64,000 bases of DNA from Bacillota bacterium (GTDB taxonomy: Bacteria; Bacillota; Clostridia; Acetivibrionales; DSM-1351): assembly GCA_023398105.1 (NCBI GenBank), contig JAEWST010000002.1:116695-180694 (forward strand). The letters are read 5' to 3'. Position 1 is the first letter of the stretch, and each line of letters starts with the position of its first letter. A model generated the notes under the pieces. It saw only the letters and a list, made by a program, of their open reading frames with translations, had not been told where the DNA came from and ran no database searches. Position numbers and translations under genes: made by a program. This document shows, one piece after another, positions 56,214 through 64,000 of the stretch.

Positions 56214-58103
56214 ATGGATTATTTCGCAGGAAGTTATGATGTAGTTGTTGTAGGGGCAGGACATGCAGGCTGTGAGGCTGCATTAGCAGCTGCAAGACTA
56301 GGCTGCAAAACAATTATTTTTTCAATAAATTTGGACAGTATAGCTAATATGCCGTGCAATCCTAATATAGGTGGTACTGCTAAAGGTCACTTAGTAAGAG
56401 AAATTGATGCTTTAGGCGGTGAAATGGGTAAGAATACCGACAAAACCTTTATTCAGTCAAAGATACTTAATTTTTCAAAAGGTCCGGCAGTTTACTCTTT
56501 GAGAGCTCAAGTTGACAGACGCCAGTATCAGATGGAAATGAAGCATACACTAGAGTTACAGGAAAATCTTGATGTAAGACAGGCAGAAATAGTTGAAATT
56601 ATTACTGATGAATCTAAAACAAGAGTTAAAGGTGTAAAAACTCATACAGGGGCTATTTTTGAGTGTAATGCAATTATTTTAACAACTGGAACATATTTGA
56701 TGGGACGGATAATACTTGGAGATGTTAGCTATAGTGGTGGACCAGATGGACTTTTTCCTGCGAATAAACTTTCAGAAAGTCTATTAGACCTAAATATAAA
56801 ACTATTGAGGTTTAAAACTGGAACACCAGCTAGGCTTAACAAAAGGAGTATCGACTTTTCAAAAATGAGTGAACAACAAGGTGACGATGAAATAATTCCA
56901 TTTTCTTTCGAGACTGAGAGTATTGAAAAAGAACAAGTCTCCTGTTGGCTAACGTATACAAACAATAAAACACATGAAGTTATAAAAAACAATCTACATC
57001 GCTCACCTCTTTTTAGTGGAAATATTACAGGAATTGGTCCTAGATATTGTCCTTCAATTGAGGACAAAATTGTTAGGTTTGCTGATAAAGAGAGACATCA
57101 GGTATTTGTAGAGCCAATGGGACTTGATACTGAGGAGATGTATTTACAAGGTATGTCAAGTAGTCTACCAGAAGATGTTCAAATGGAGTTTATGAAAACA
57201 ATACCTGGCTTAGAGGATGTAAAGGTAATGAGAAGTGCATATGCAATTGAATATGACGGTATTGATGCTACAGAGTTAAAGCTATCACTAGAACATAAAA
57301 AAATAGAAGGATTATTTTCAGCAGGTCAAATTAATGGTAGTTCTGGTTATGAAGAAGCAGCAGCACAGGGGATAATTGCAGGAATAAATGCATCAATGAA
57401 GCTTAAAGGAAAAAATCCGCTTATATTAGATAGATCCCAGGCTTATATTGGAGTATTAGTAGATGATCTAGTAACAAAAGGAACAAAAGAACCATATAGG
57501 ATGATGACTTCAAGGGCTGAATACAGATTACTTTTAAGGCAGGATAATGCAGATTTAAGATTAACACCAATTGGAAGAGAGATTGGACTTATAAATACCG
57601 AACGTTTCAATATATTTTTACAGAAAAAAGAACTTGTTGAGAAAGAAATTAAGAGAATAGAGAGTACTTATTTACCTCCAAGTGAAAAGGTACTAAATTA
57701 TCTTGAAAGCAGAAAAAGTACGGCAATTAAAAGTGGAATAAATCTTGCTGAATTACTTAGAAGACCTGAAATAAGCTATGAAAGCTTATCAGAAATATGT
57801 GAGCTTCCAAACCTGTCAAGAGCGGTAAAAGAGCAAGTTGAAATATCTATAAAGTATGAAGGTTATATAAAAAGGCAAATTCAACAGGTTGAACAATTTA
57901 AGAAACTTGAGGGCAGAAAAATACCAGATGATATTGACTATTCCCTCATCAAAAATTTGAGATTAGAAGCAATTCAAAAGCTTTCCCAAATAAAACCTGA
58001 TTCTATTGGACAGGCTTCAAGAATAACAGGAGTTTCGCCTGCAGATATAACTGCATTGCTTATTTATCTTGAACAAATAAATAGGGTTTCAAATCAGATA
58101 TAA
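56214..58103 (+). CDS. mnmG: tRNA uridine-5-carboxymethylaminomethyl enzyme MnmG (GidA)
   Basis: The 629 residues open with the FAD-binding VVVVGAGHAGCEAALAAARLG motif and show the GidA signatures GTYLMG, PCNPNIGGTAKGHL and SRAEYRLLLRQDNAD. It is the partner of MnmE in modifying wobble uridine. The TAA stop is formed by the edge of a truncated family A repeat. A GAAAGGAAG site precedes the ATG. Confidence 0.96.
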   Translation: MDYFAGSYDVVVVGAGHAGCEAALAAARLGCKTIIFSINLDSIANMPCNPNIGGTAKGHLVREIDALGGEMGKNTDKTFIQSKILNFSKGPAVYSLRAQVDRRQYQMEMKHTLELQENLDVRQAEIVEIITDESKTRVKGVKTHTGAIFECNAIILTTGTYLMGRIILGDVSYSGGPDGLFPANKLSESLLDLNIKLLRFKTGTPARLNKRSIDFSKMSEQQGDDEIIPFSFETESIEKEQVSCWLTYTNNKTHEVIKNNLHRSPLFSGNITGIGPRYCPSIEDKIVRFADKERHQVFVEPMGLDTEEMYLQGMSSSLPEDVQMEFMKTIPGLEDVKVMRSAYAIEYDGIDATELKLSLEHKKIEGLFSAGQINGSSGYEEAAAQGIIAGINASMKLKGKNPLILDRSQAYIGVLVDDLVTKGTKEPYRMMTSRAEYRLLLRQDNADLRLTPIGREIGLINTERFNIFLQKKELVEKEIKRIESTYLPPSEKVLNYLESRKSTAIKSGINLAELLRRPEISYESLSEICELPNLSRAVKEQVEISIKYEGYIKRQIQQVEQFKKLEGRKIPDDIDYSLIKNLRLEAIQKLSQIKPDSIGQASRITGVSPADITALLIYLEQINRVSNQI

Positions 58104-58160
58104 CGAGGCAAGAAAATGTCCCCCACTTCTATAAGTGGCGGGTAGCACTTTAGTTATAAC
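58098..58160 (+). repeat. family A structured repeat, truncated copy 6
   Basis: ATATAACGAGGC, the CCACTTCTATAAGTGG hairpin and GGCGGGTA are kept; the second domain is missing, and it ends GTTATAACG. It includes the mnmG stop codon. Confidence 0.75.
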
Positions 58161-58227
58161 GTGATTTTAAAACTTTTTTATTATAATAAAAACCACATAA
58201 AAGGTCTTCATTAAAACGGAGGAAAAT

Positions 58228-58953
58228 ATGGCTTTAGATATAGAATTAAGTAACCTTCTTATAGAGGGAGCTAAGCATTATGGAAAAGACATCTCTAATG
58301 TTCAAACAGAACAGTTTACCGACTATATGGAACTGCTTAAAGAATGGAACAAAAAAATAAATTTAACAGCTATAGAAGATGATAGGGAAATAATTATTAA
58401 GCATTTTATTGACTCCTTAAGTATATTACCGTATCTAAAGGATGAAAGAAAATCTCTAATTGATATAGGTACAGGTGCTGGATTTCCAGGTATTCCATTA
58501 AAAATTACAAGTAAAAATATAGATATAACACTGCTTGATTCTTTGGAAAAAAGAGTTAAGTTTTTAAATGAAGTAATTAAAGTAACTAATATTGATAGTA
58601 TAAAAGCAGTTCATGGTAGAGCTGAGGACATGGGGTCAAATCCAATTTACAGAGAAAAATTTGATATAGCTGTAGCAAGAGCTGTTGCAAATTTACCAGT
58701 TTTACTTGAATATTGTCTGCCTTTTGTAAAAATAAATGGAATTTTTATCGCAATGAAGGGAAGTAACATAGAAGAGTTGAACAATAGTAGCAAAGCACTC
58801 GACATTTTAGGTGGGAAAATTGAGAAAATTGAAAAAATGGAATTACCTTTTACTAATATAGAAAGAAATGTTGTGGTGGTAAGAAAGTTTAGACACACCC
58901 CGACAAAATACCCAAGGAAAGCTGGCAAACCTGGAAAAGAGCCGTTGATATAG
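58228..58953 (+). CDS. rsmG: 16S rRNA (guanine527-N7)-methyltransferase RsmG
   Basis: The 241 residues hold the GidB/RsmG pattern: LLKEWNKKINLTAI, HFIDSLSILPYL, the SAM loop DIGTGAGFPGIPLKI (about 77-91), and FDIAVARAVANLPVLLEY. It methylates G527 of 16S rRNA; its loss gives low-level streptomycin resistance in other bacteria. The tail TPTKYPRKAGKPGKEPL is the usual end. GGAGG precedes the ATG. Confidence 0.96.
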   Translation: MALDIELSNLLIEGAKHYGKDISNVQTEQFTDYMELLKEWNKKINLTAIEDDREIIIKHFIDSLSILPYLKDERKSLIDIGTGAGFPGIPLKITSKNIDITLLDSLEKRVKFLNEVIKVTNIDSIKAVHGRAEDMGSNPIYREKFDIAVARAVANLPVLLEYCLPFVKINGIFIAMKGSNIEELNNSSKALDILGGKIEKIEKMELPFTNIERNVVVVRKFRHTPTKYPRKAGKPGKEPLI

Positions 58954-59113
58954 GAGTTAATAGAAATCTTTTTATAGCTTTTTATCGAACGATTATTTTT
59001 TGGTAATAAAGGAAATGAATAAATGCAAGAGAATTATCCTTTGTATAAAGATTTACAATATTTGGTATATTGCCAATGAAAAAATTATAATTTACACAAA
59101 GGATGGTGCCGTT

Positions 59114-59959
59114 ATGTTAGAAAACAAAGTTCAATTTTCAAATCAGGAAAAGAAAGATGAGCTAAGAAATATTACTTATGTTGGTATTGATTTTATTAGG
59201 CCAAATCCATACCAACCAAGAAAACAATTCAATAAGTTAGCTCTTGAAGAACTATGTGAATCCATAAAACAATATGGTGTTTTACAACCAATCAATGTAA
59301 GAAAAATATCAATTAGTACATATGAGCTTGTTGCAGGTGAGAGAAGATTAAGGGCAGCAACAATGGCGGGTTTAAAGGAAATTCCAGCAATAATAATTAA
59401 TGTTGATGATAATGATTCAGCTGTAATGGCATTAATTGAGAACTTACAAAGGGAAGATCTTAGCTATATGGAAGAAGCAGAAGGTTATAGTAACTTAATT
59501 AATGAACATGATTTTACTCAAGAAGAACTAGCACAGAAAATTGGAAAAAGCCAATCAACTATTGCAAATAAAATTAGGTTATTAAAGTTGCCTCCATTAG
59601 TAAAGAAGATTCTTGCAGATAACAATCTTACAGAAAGACATGCAAGAGCTCTTCTGAAACTTCATGATGAGCAACTTCAATTAAAGGTACTAAAGTTGGT
59701 TTGTGATAGAGGTCTGAATGTCAAAAAGACTGAAGAACTTGTTGAGAAAGCAATTGATAAATTCTCAAAAGATGTAAAAAAGAAGTCAAATGACAGAAAG
59801 ATAACCAAATCTATAAAGGATGTAAGAATTTTTGTTAATACAATAAAGCAGGCGATTGACATAATGAAACAATCAGGAATAAATGCCAAAGCAGCTCAGA
59901 TTGATAGAGGAGAGTACATTGAATTTGTGGTACGCGTTCCTAAGAATAATATGGCTTAG
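59114..59959 (+). CDS. noc: Noc-like nucleoid occlusion protein (ParB family)
   Basis: The 281 residues are ParB-like: AGERRLRAATMAG, ALIENLQREDLSYMEEAEGY, and the helix-turn-helix GKSQSTIANKIRLLKLP followed by LTERHARALLKL, which is the Noc version rather than that of ParB/Spo0J. Noc binds its own sites, spreads and blocks division over the nucleoid. The usual amphipathic N-terminal helix is not obvious. The frame is open from 59000, but AAAGGATGG before ATG 59114 sets the start. It follows rsmG, the normal noc place. Confidence 0.85.
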   Translation: MLENKVQFSNQEKKDELRNITYVGIDFIRPNPYQPRKQFNKLALEELCESIKQYGVLQPINVRKISISTYELVAGERRLRAATMAGLKEIPAIIINVDDNDSAVMALIENLQREDLSYMEEAEGYSNLINEHDFTQEELAQKIGKSQSTIANKIRLLKLPPLVKKILADNNLTERHARALLKLHDEQLQLKVLKLVCDRGLNVKKTEELVEKAIDKFSKDVKKKSNDRKITKSIKDVRIFVNTIKQAIDIMKQSGINAKAAQIDRGEYIEFVVRVPKNNMA

Positions 59960-60016
59960 TATTTAATATAATTATGTGTTATTTATAATTGTTGATAATG
60001 TTATAAATTAAGAATG

Positions 60017-60050
60017 AAAAAGTGGATTGATTTTTGAGCCACTTTTTTGT
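60017..60050 (+). terminator. terminator after noc
   Basis: AAAAAGTGG pairs with CCACTTTTTT, followed by GTTATT. Confidence 0.85.
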
Positions 60051-60059
60051 TATTATTTC

Positions 60060-60128
60060 ATGCAATTATTTCTAATCCAACTTTCCATTGATAAGTTTAA
60101 CACCTACGATTTTTAACTGGGAAAGTTG
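60060..60128 (-). repeat. family B repeat, 51-bp unit with tail
   Basis: The 51-bp unit at 60078-60128 is the exact reverse complement of 18070-18120. The tail GATTAGAAATAATT is also shared. Confidence 0.8.
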
Positions 60129-60367
60129 AATAGTTTAGATTAATTAAGGATATATATGGAAATAATAAGTATGTCAACTAATAAATATACTACTTAAGTA
60201 ATTTATTTACTATCAGAACGAAGTATTGTTAGGGCTAAAGTTATATTTAAGGGATAAAATCAGTATATAAATAATTGAATTCAAACCTTAAGTATAGATT
60301 TATTTTAATATAAGGTCTGAACGTTTATTAACTATATAAAATTATAACATGTATAGTGACAAAAAAG

Positions 60368-60396
60368 TGGACAGCCAGCAAAAAGTTTATTACAAT
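60368..60396 (+). promoter_or_regulatory. candidate gyrA promoter
   Basis: TGGACA, 17 bases, TACAAT, about 50 bp before the gyrA start. Confidence 0.55.
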
Positions 60397-60446
60397 ATAT
60401 AGTGGATTAGATTGTTTTTATAATATGAAAAGAGGTAGAAAGTTCA

Positions 60447-62993
60447 ATGGCAGATGAAATAAGGGAGCAAAAAATTATTCCAATAGACATAGAAGAAGAG
60501 ATGAAAAAATCATTTATAGACTATGCTATGAGTGTAATAATAGACAGAGCACTACCTGATGTTCGAGATGGTTTAAAACCGGTTCATAGACGTATACTTT
60601 ACACCATGTATGCTTCGGGTTTTACACCGGACAAGCCATACAGAAAATCTGTTGCGACTGTAGGTGAATGTTTAAAAAGCTATCACCCACATGGTGACGC
60701 GGCGGTTTATGATAGTCTTGTACGTATGGCACAGGATTTTTCACTAAGACATCCCCTTGTTGATGGACATGGAAATTTTGGTTCTAGAGATGGTGATTGT
60801 GCAGCTGCAATGAGGTATACTGAGGCAAAGTTAGCAAAGATATCATTGGAAATGCTAGCTGATATAAATAAAGATACTGTAGACTTTAAACCAAATTTTG
60901 ACGAGCATGAAGTTGAACCAGTAGTTTTACCATCAAGATTTCCAAACTTATTGGTAAATGGTTCTTCAGGTATTGCTGTTGGTATGGCAACAAATATACC
61001 ACCTCATAACTTGGGCGAAGTAATAGATGGTGTTTGTGCTGTAATAGATAATTCAGAAATAACTATTGATGAATTAATGAAATACATTAAAGGACCTGAT
61101 TTTCCTACAGCTGCGAAAATTGTAGGTAAAAAAGGGATAAGAGATGCATATAGAACTGGTAGGGGAAGAATAGTTGTTCGTTCTGAAGCTACTATAGAAG
61201 AAATGCCCGGAAATAGGCATAGGATTATTATTTCTGAAATACCATATATGGTTAATAAAGCACGTCTTATAGAGAAAATTGCTGATCTAGTTAAGGAAAA
61301 GAGAATTGAGGGAATTTCTTTCTTACAGGATGAATCAGGAAGAGAGGAACCTGTAAGAATAGTAATTGAACTAAAGCGTGATGCAAATCCAGGTGTAGTA
61401 TTAAATCAATTGTATAAGAATACTCAGCTTCAAGAAACATTTAGTGCGAATATGGTAGCTATAGTGCCTACTGAGGACAATCTTTATGAACCAAGAACTC
61501 TTAATCTAAGACAGATTCTTGACTATTACATAGATCATCAGAAGGATGTTATAAGGCGCAGAACGAAATTTGAGCTAGATAAGGCTGAGGCTCGTGCTCA
61601 TATATTAGAAGGTCTAAAGATAGCTCTTGATCATTTAGATGAAGTTATTAGAATTATTAGAGCCTCAAAAAATGAGCCAATTGCAAAGGCAGGCTTAATT
61701 GAACGATTTGGATTTAGTGATAAGCAGGCTCAAGCTATTGTAGACATGAGATTAGGTCGATTGACAGGCTTAGAGAGAGAGAAGATAGATAATGAGTACA
61801 ATGAACTTATTGAACGAATTAATTATTATAAGAACGTATTGGATAATGAATTATTAGTCTTTGGAATAATTAAAGATGAGTTAAAGGTAATAAAAGATAA
61901 ATATGCTGATGATAGAAGAACAAAGATTGAGATTGATGAATATGAAATTGATATGGAGGATCTTATAGAGGAGGAGGAAAGTGTAATAACTTTAACTCAT
62001 TTTGGATATATTAAGAGACTCCCTGCTGACACTTATACAAGTCAGAGACGTGGTGGAAAAGGTATTATAGGTCTTAGTACAAGAGAAGAAGACTTTGTTA
62101 AGGATTTATTTGTTACAACTACACATCACTTTATTATGTTCTTTACCAATAAAGGAAGAGTATATAGATTAAAGGCATATGAAATACCTGAGTCAGGAAG
62201 GCAGGCAAAAGGAACCGCCATTGTAAATCTTCTTCAACTTGATGGCGATGAAAGAATAACTACAGTAATTCCTATTCAAGAATATAAAGAGGGACAATAT
62301 CTTGTTATGGCTACTCGTAATGGTTTAGTTAAGAAGACTGACGTTATGGAGTATAGCAATATCAGAAAGGGTGGACTTGCTGCAGTTTCATTGAGAGAAG
62401 ATGATCAACTGATAGATGTAAAACTCACAGATGGTAATCAGGATATTATTATTTCTACTTACAATGGAATGGCTATAAGATTTAATGAAACTGATGCTAG
62501 ACCAATAGGAAGAGTTTCTCAGGGAGTTAAGGGTATAGATCTTGATGAAGACGACCATGTCATAGGCATGGAGGTTTGTATAGAAAATACCACTCTATTA
62601 GTTGTTACAGAAAATGGTTTTGGTAAGAGAACAGAGCTAGATGAGTACAAGGTTCAAAATAGAGGCGGCAAAGGTGTTCTTACTTATAGAATTACAGATA
62701 AAACAGGTAAGTCTGTGGGTATGAAACTTGTATCAGAAGATGATGATATTATGCTTATCAGTAGCGATGGTACAATTATTCGTATGAAAGTAAGTGAAGT
62801 TAGTATTCTTGGTAGAGCAACCCAAGGTGTAACTCTTATGAGAATGGCTGATGGAGTTAAGGTTGTAGGCATAGCAAGAATGATCAATGAAGATGATGTA
62901 GAAAGTGAAGATTCTTCCGAAGATGATGATTTTGTCCGTGAGAATTCTAACTGTAGTTTATCGGATAATCAGCCTGAAGACGAAGAGAATTAA
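60447..62993 (+). CDS. gyrA: DNA gyrase subunit A
   Basis: The 848 residues hold the winged-helix/tower region with catalytic Tyr124 (AMRYTEAKL), a long coiled coil, and the six-blade C-terminal domain with the GyrA box QRRGGKG. The quinolone-determining region reads HPHGDAAVYDSLVRMAQ: Ala85 stands where E. coli has Ser83, and Asp89 stands for Asp87. An acidic tail ends the protein. An AGAGGTAG site precedes the ATG. A strong terminator follows. Confidence 0.97.
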   Translation: MADEIREQKIIPIDIEEEMKKSFIDYAMSVIIDRALPDVRDGLKPVHRRILYTMYASGFTPDKPYRKSVATVGECLKSYHPHGDAAVYDSLVRMAQDFSLRHPLVDGHGNFGSRDGDCAAAMRYTEAKLAKISLEMLADINKDTVDFKPNFDEHEVEPVVLPSRFPNLLVNGSSGIAVGMATNIPPHNLGEVIDGVCAVIDNSEITIDELMKYIKGPDFPTAAKIVGKKGIRDAYRTGRGRIVVRSEATIEEMPGNRHRIIISEIPYMVNKARLIEKIADLVKEKRIEGISFLQDESGREEPVRIVIELKRDANPGVVLNQLYKNTQLQETFSANMVAIVPTEDNLYEPRTLNLRQILDYYIDHQKDVIRRRTKFELDKAEARAHILEGLKIALDHLDEVIRIIRASKNEPIAKAGLIERFGFSDKQAQAIVDMRLGRLTGLEREKIDNEYNELIERINYYKNVLDNELLVFGIIKDELKVIKDKYADDRRTKIEIDEYEIDMEDLIEEEESVITLTHFGYIKRLPADTYTSQRRGGKGIIGLSTREEDFVKDLFVTTTHHFIMFFTNKGRVYRLKAYEIPESGRQAKGTAIVNLLQLDGDERITTVIPIQEYKEGQYLVMATRNGLVKKTDVMEYSNIRKGGLAAVSLREDDQLIDVKLTDGNQDIIISTYNGMAIRFNETDARPIGRVSQGVKGIDLDEDDHVIGMEVCIENTTLLVVTENGFGKRTELDEYKVQNRGGKGVLTYRITDKTGKSVGMKLVSEDDDIMLISSDGTIIRMKVSEVSILGRATQGVTLMRMADGVKVVGIARMINEDDVESEDSSEDDDFVRENSNCSLSDNQPEDEEN

Positions 62994-63049
62994 ACGCAAA
63001 AGTATTGATTTTGAGCTAGAATAATAAAACTTAATATTATTATCAATTC

Positions 63050-63088
63050 AAAAAGAGGATATATGAGAAATCATGCATCCTCTTTTTG
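63050..63088 (+). terminator. terminator of gyrA
   Basis: AAAAAGAGGAT pairs perfectly with ATCCTCTTTTT (11 bp). Confidence 0.9.
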
Positions 63089-63090
63089 AA

Positions 63091-63839
63091 TATGTGCGGA
63101 CAACAAAGCAAGAGAACACTTGCCAGTGCAAGTTTGGCACGAGTAATTACCAAGAAGTATGATTGCACGGTGCATATCATTAATAGTGTGTGATGAGTGG
63201 GAGGAAAAGTACTTGACTAAAAAGCATGGCGAGCAAAAAAGCTGACCTTAACATGAAGTGAATTCTAGCACATCGACAAAAAAGTCGTATGGTCTACAGA
63301 GAGAAAAATGGAAGTAATAGTATTAGTAGACTATGGAAGGTTGGAACAACTGAATTGCAACATAGAGGAATACTTTAGTATATGGGAATGGGTATGATTA
63401 ATAGTGTGTTTCAAAACTGGATATACTCTAATTACACAGCATTAGCTGTAAAGTGTAATTATATAAGCTGATGCAGTGAAATTGATAACTTGCAAAGAGC
63501 GAGTCGGAGGAGTTTGCTTGTAAAAGCATCATGTTTGTACAAAGTTGTTTTTCGAACTAGCATCCGAACCAAAACTAACGGCATTATGAGATAGTAAATG
63601 ACTTTATTTCTAACATATTGTTATTGAAAGTTGAGGATTTTTAATAGAATTAGGGGTTTTTATATGAATATTGCAGGAAATAATACTTAAATTAAAGAAA
63701 TGAGCAAATATAGAAGTATATTATGTTGGAAATGGATTCTGTATGATGGTATACTAACGAAGCTGTCAAGAGATGCAACATAAAGTATTATCAATATTCT
63801 GGGTTTCAAAAAAACCTAAAATAAAAAATAAAAAAAGTG
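63091..63839. other. unexplained non-coding region upstream of the rRNA promoter
   Basis: No credible coding frame. It is less AT-biased in places than the rest of the intergenic DNA and holds small hairpins, including TAATTACAC/GTGTAATTA at 63429-63461. An A-rich run before the promoter (63815-63838) may be an UP element. Confidence 0.5.
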
Positions 63840-63868
63840 TTGACAATGAAACAGTGAGATGGTATTAT
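63840..63868 (+). promoter_or_regulatory. probable rRNA operon promoter
   Basis: TTGACA, 17 bases, TATTAT, preceded by an A-rich stretch. It is followed by a leader with TTTGAAAACTAAACAGTG, a sequence typical of clostridial rRNA leaders and spacers, and a GTCTTTC-GAAA-GAAAGAC hairpin (63965-63982). The 16S gene should begin just past the window. Confidence 0.75.
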
Positions 63869-64000
63869 AAATAAGCCGCTTGCGACGAGCGAGTAGCAAA
63901 CACCTTGAAAAGCACATAGATTAACGCTTTTAAGGATTGGACTTTGAAAACTAAACAGTGATAAGTCTTTCGAAAGAAAGACGGTCTTTATAACAAAAGA

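Noticed and set aside
59000..59113. An N-terminal extension of the Noc-like protein
   Set aside because: The 38 extra codons have no ribosome binding site and lie outside the family's usual length; ATG 59114 has a good site.
63091..63839. Degenerate group II intron or IS remnant
   Set aside because: Some stretches looked intron-like, but no domain V, reverse transcriptase frame or transposase remnant could be found.

Overview
The window is a low-GC Gram-positive chromosome segment centred on the replication origin. The sporulation and germination genes (sleB-ypeB, bofA, veg, SipL-type SPOCS/LysM protein, CotS family, jag/yidC), the gene order rpmH-rnpA-yidD-yidC-jag-mnmE-mnmG-rsmG-noc and dnaA-dnaN-yaaA-recF-remB-gyrB, and the C_GCAxxG_C_C, DUF4446 and DUF3892 families point to an anaerobic spore-forming clostridium. 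A Ruminiclostridium-like member of the Oscillospirales is my best guess, but this is inference from gene content and order, not from a comparison.

Layout. 1-1.9 kb: the end of a primosome pair (DnaD-domain protein, DnaC/DnaI-like loader) on the + strand. 2-9.1 kb: a CPBP protease and a run of poorly characterised, mostly membrane-bound proteins on the - strand. 9.8-18 kb: sleB-ypeB germination operon, a diacylglycerol glucosyltransferase-like gene, a degenerate NlpC/P60 lipoprotein, then acpS and an SbcCD-like (YhaO/YhaN-type) pair. 18.5-26 kb: a six-gene - strand operon with a Vps4/Ycf46-like AAA ATPase, PspA, a GNAT acetyltransferase, a membrane coiled-coil protein, a FapA/DUF342 protein and a multi-GAF protein. 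This is the best candidate for an undescribed system. 26-30.7 kb: GntR regulator, ispE, SPOCS/LysM protein, veg and a yabG truncated to its N-terminal domain. 31.4-34.8 kb: fhs and a CotS-family gene set between copies of a structured repeat. 35.5-39.5 kb: bofA-yaaL, a 17M-like protein, a HAD phosphatase, pssA and two tRNA-Ser genes. 39.8-43.3 kb: TPR protein, DUF4446, parB and parA with parS sites. 44.9-51.5 kb: gyrB, remB, recF, yaaA, dnaN, dnaA. 51.5-52 kb: oriC. 52-63 kb: rpmH to gyrA on the + strand. The window ends in the promoter and leader of what looks like an rRNA operon.

Replication appears to start near 51.6-51.8 kb. Most genes left of it lie on the - strand and all genes right of it lie on the + strand, so transcription follows fork movement. 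DnaA-box-like sites lie on both sides of dnaA, three parS sites (two near parA, one at the acpS/SbcD-like junction) are bound by ParB, and a Noc-type ParB paralogue precedes gyrA. gyrA and gyrB are split to opposite sides of the origin.

Two dispersed repeat families occupy the long intergenic regions. Family A is about 156 bp with TTATAACG ends and a clear multi-stem fold (five full copies, one truncated). Family B is MITE-like, with CAACTTTC...GAAAGTTG ends and lengths from 51 bp to several hundred bp (about ten copies of varying decay). They explain most of the long non-coding stretches.
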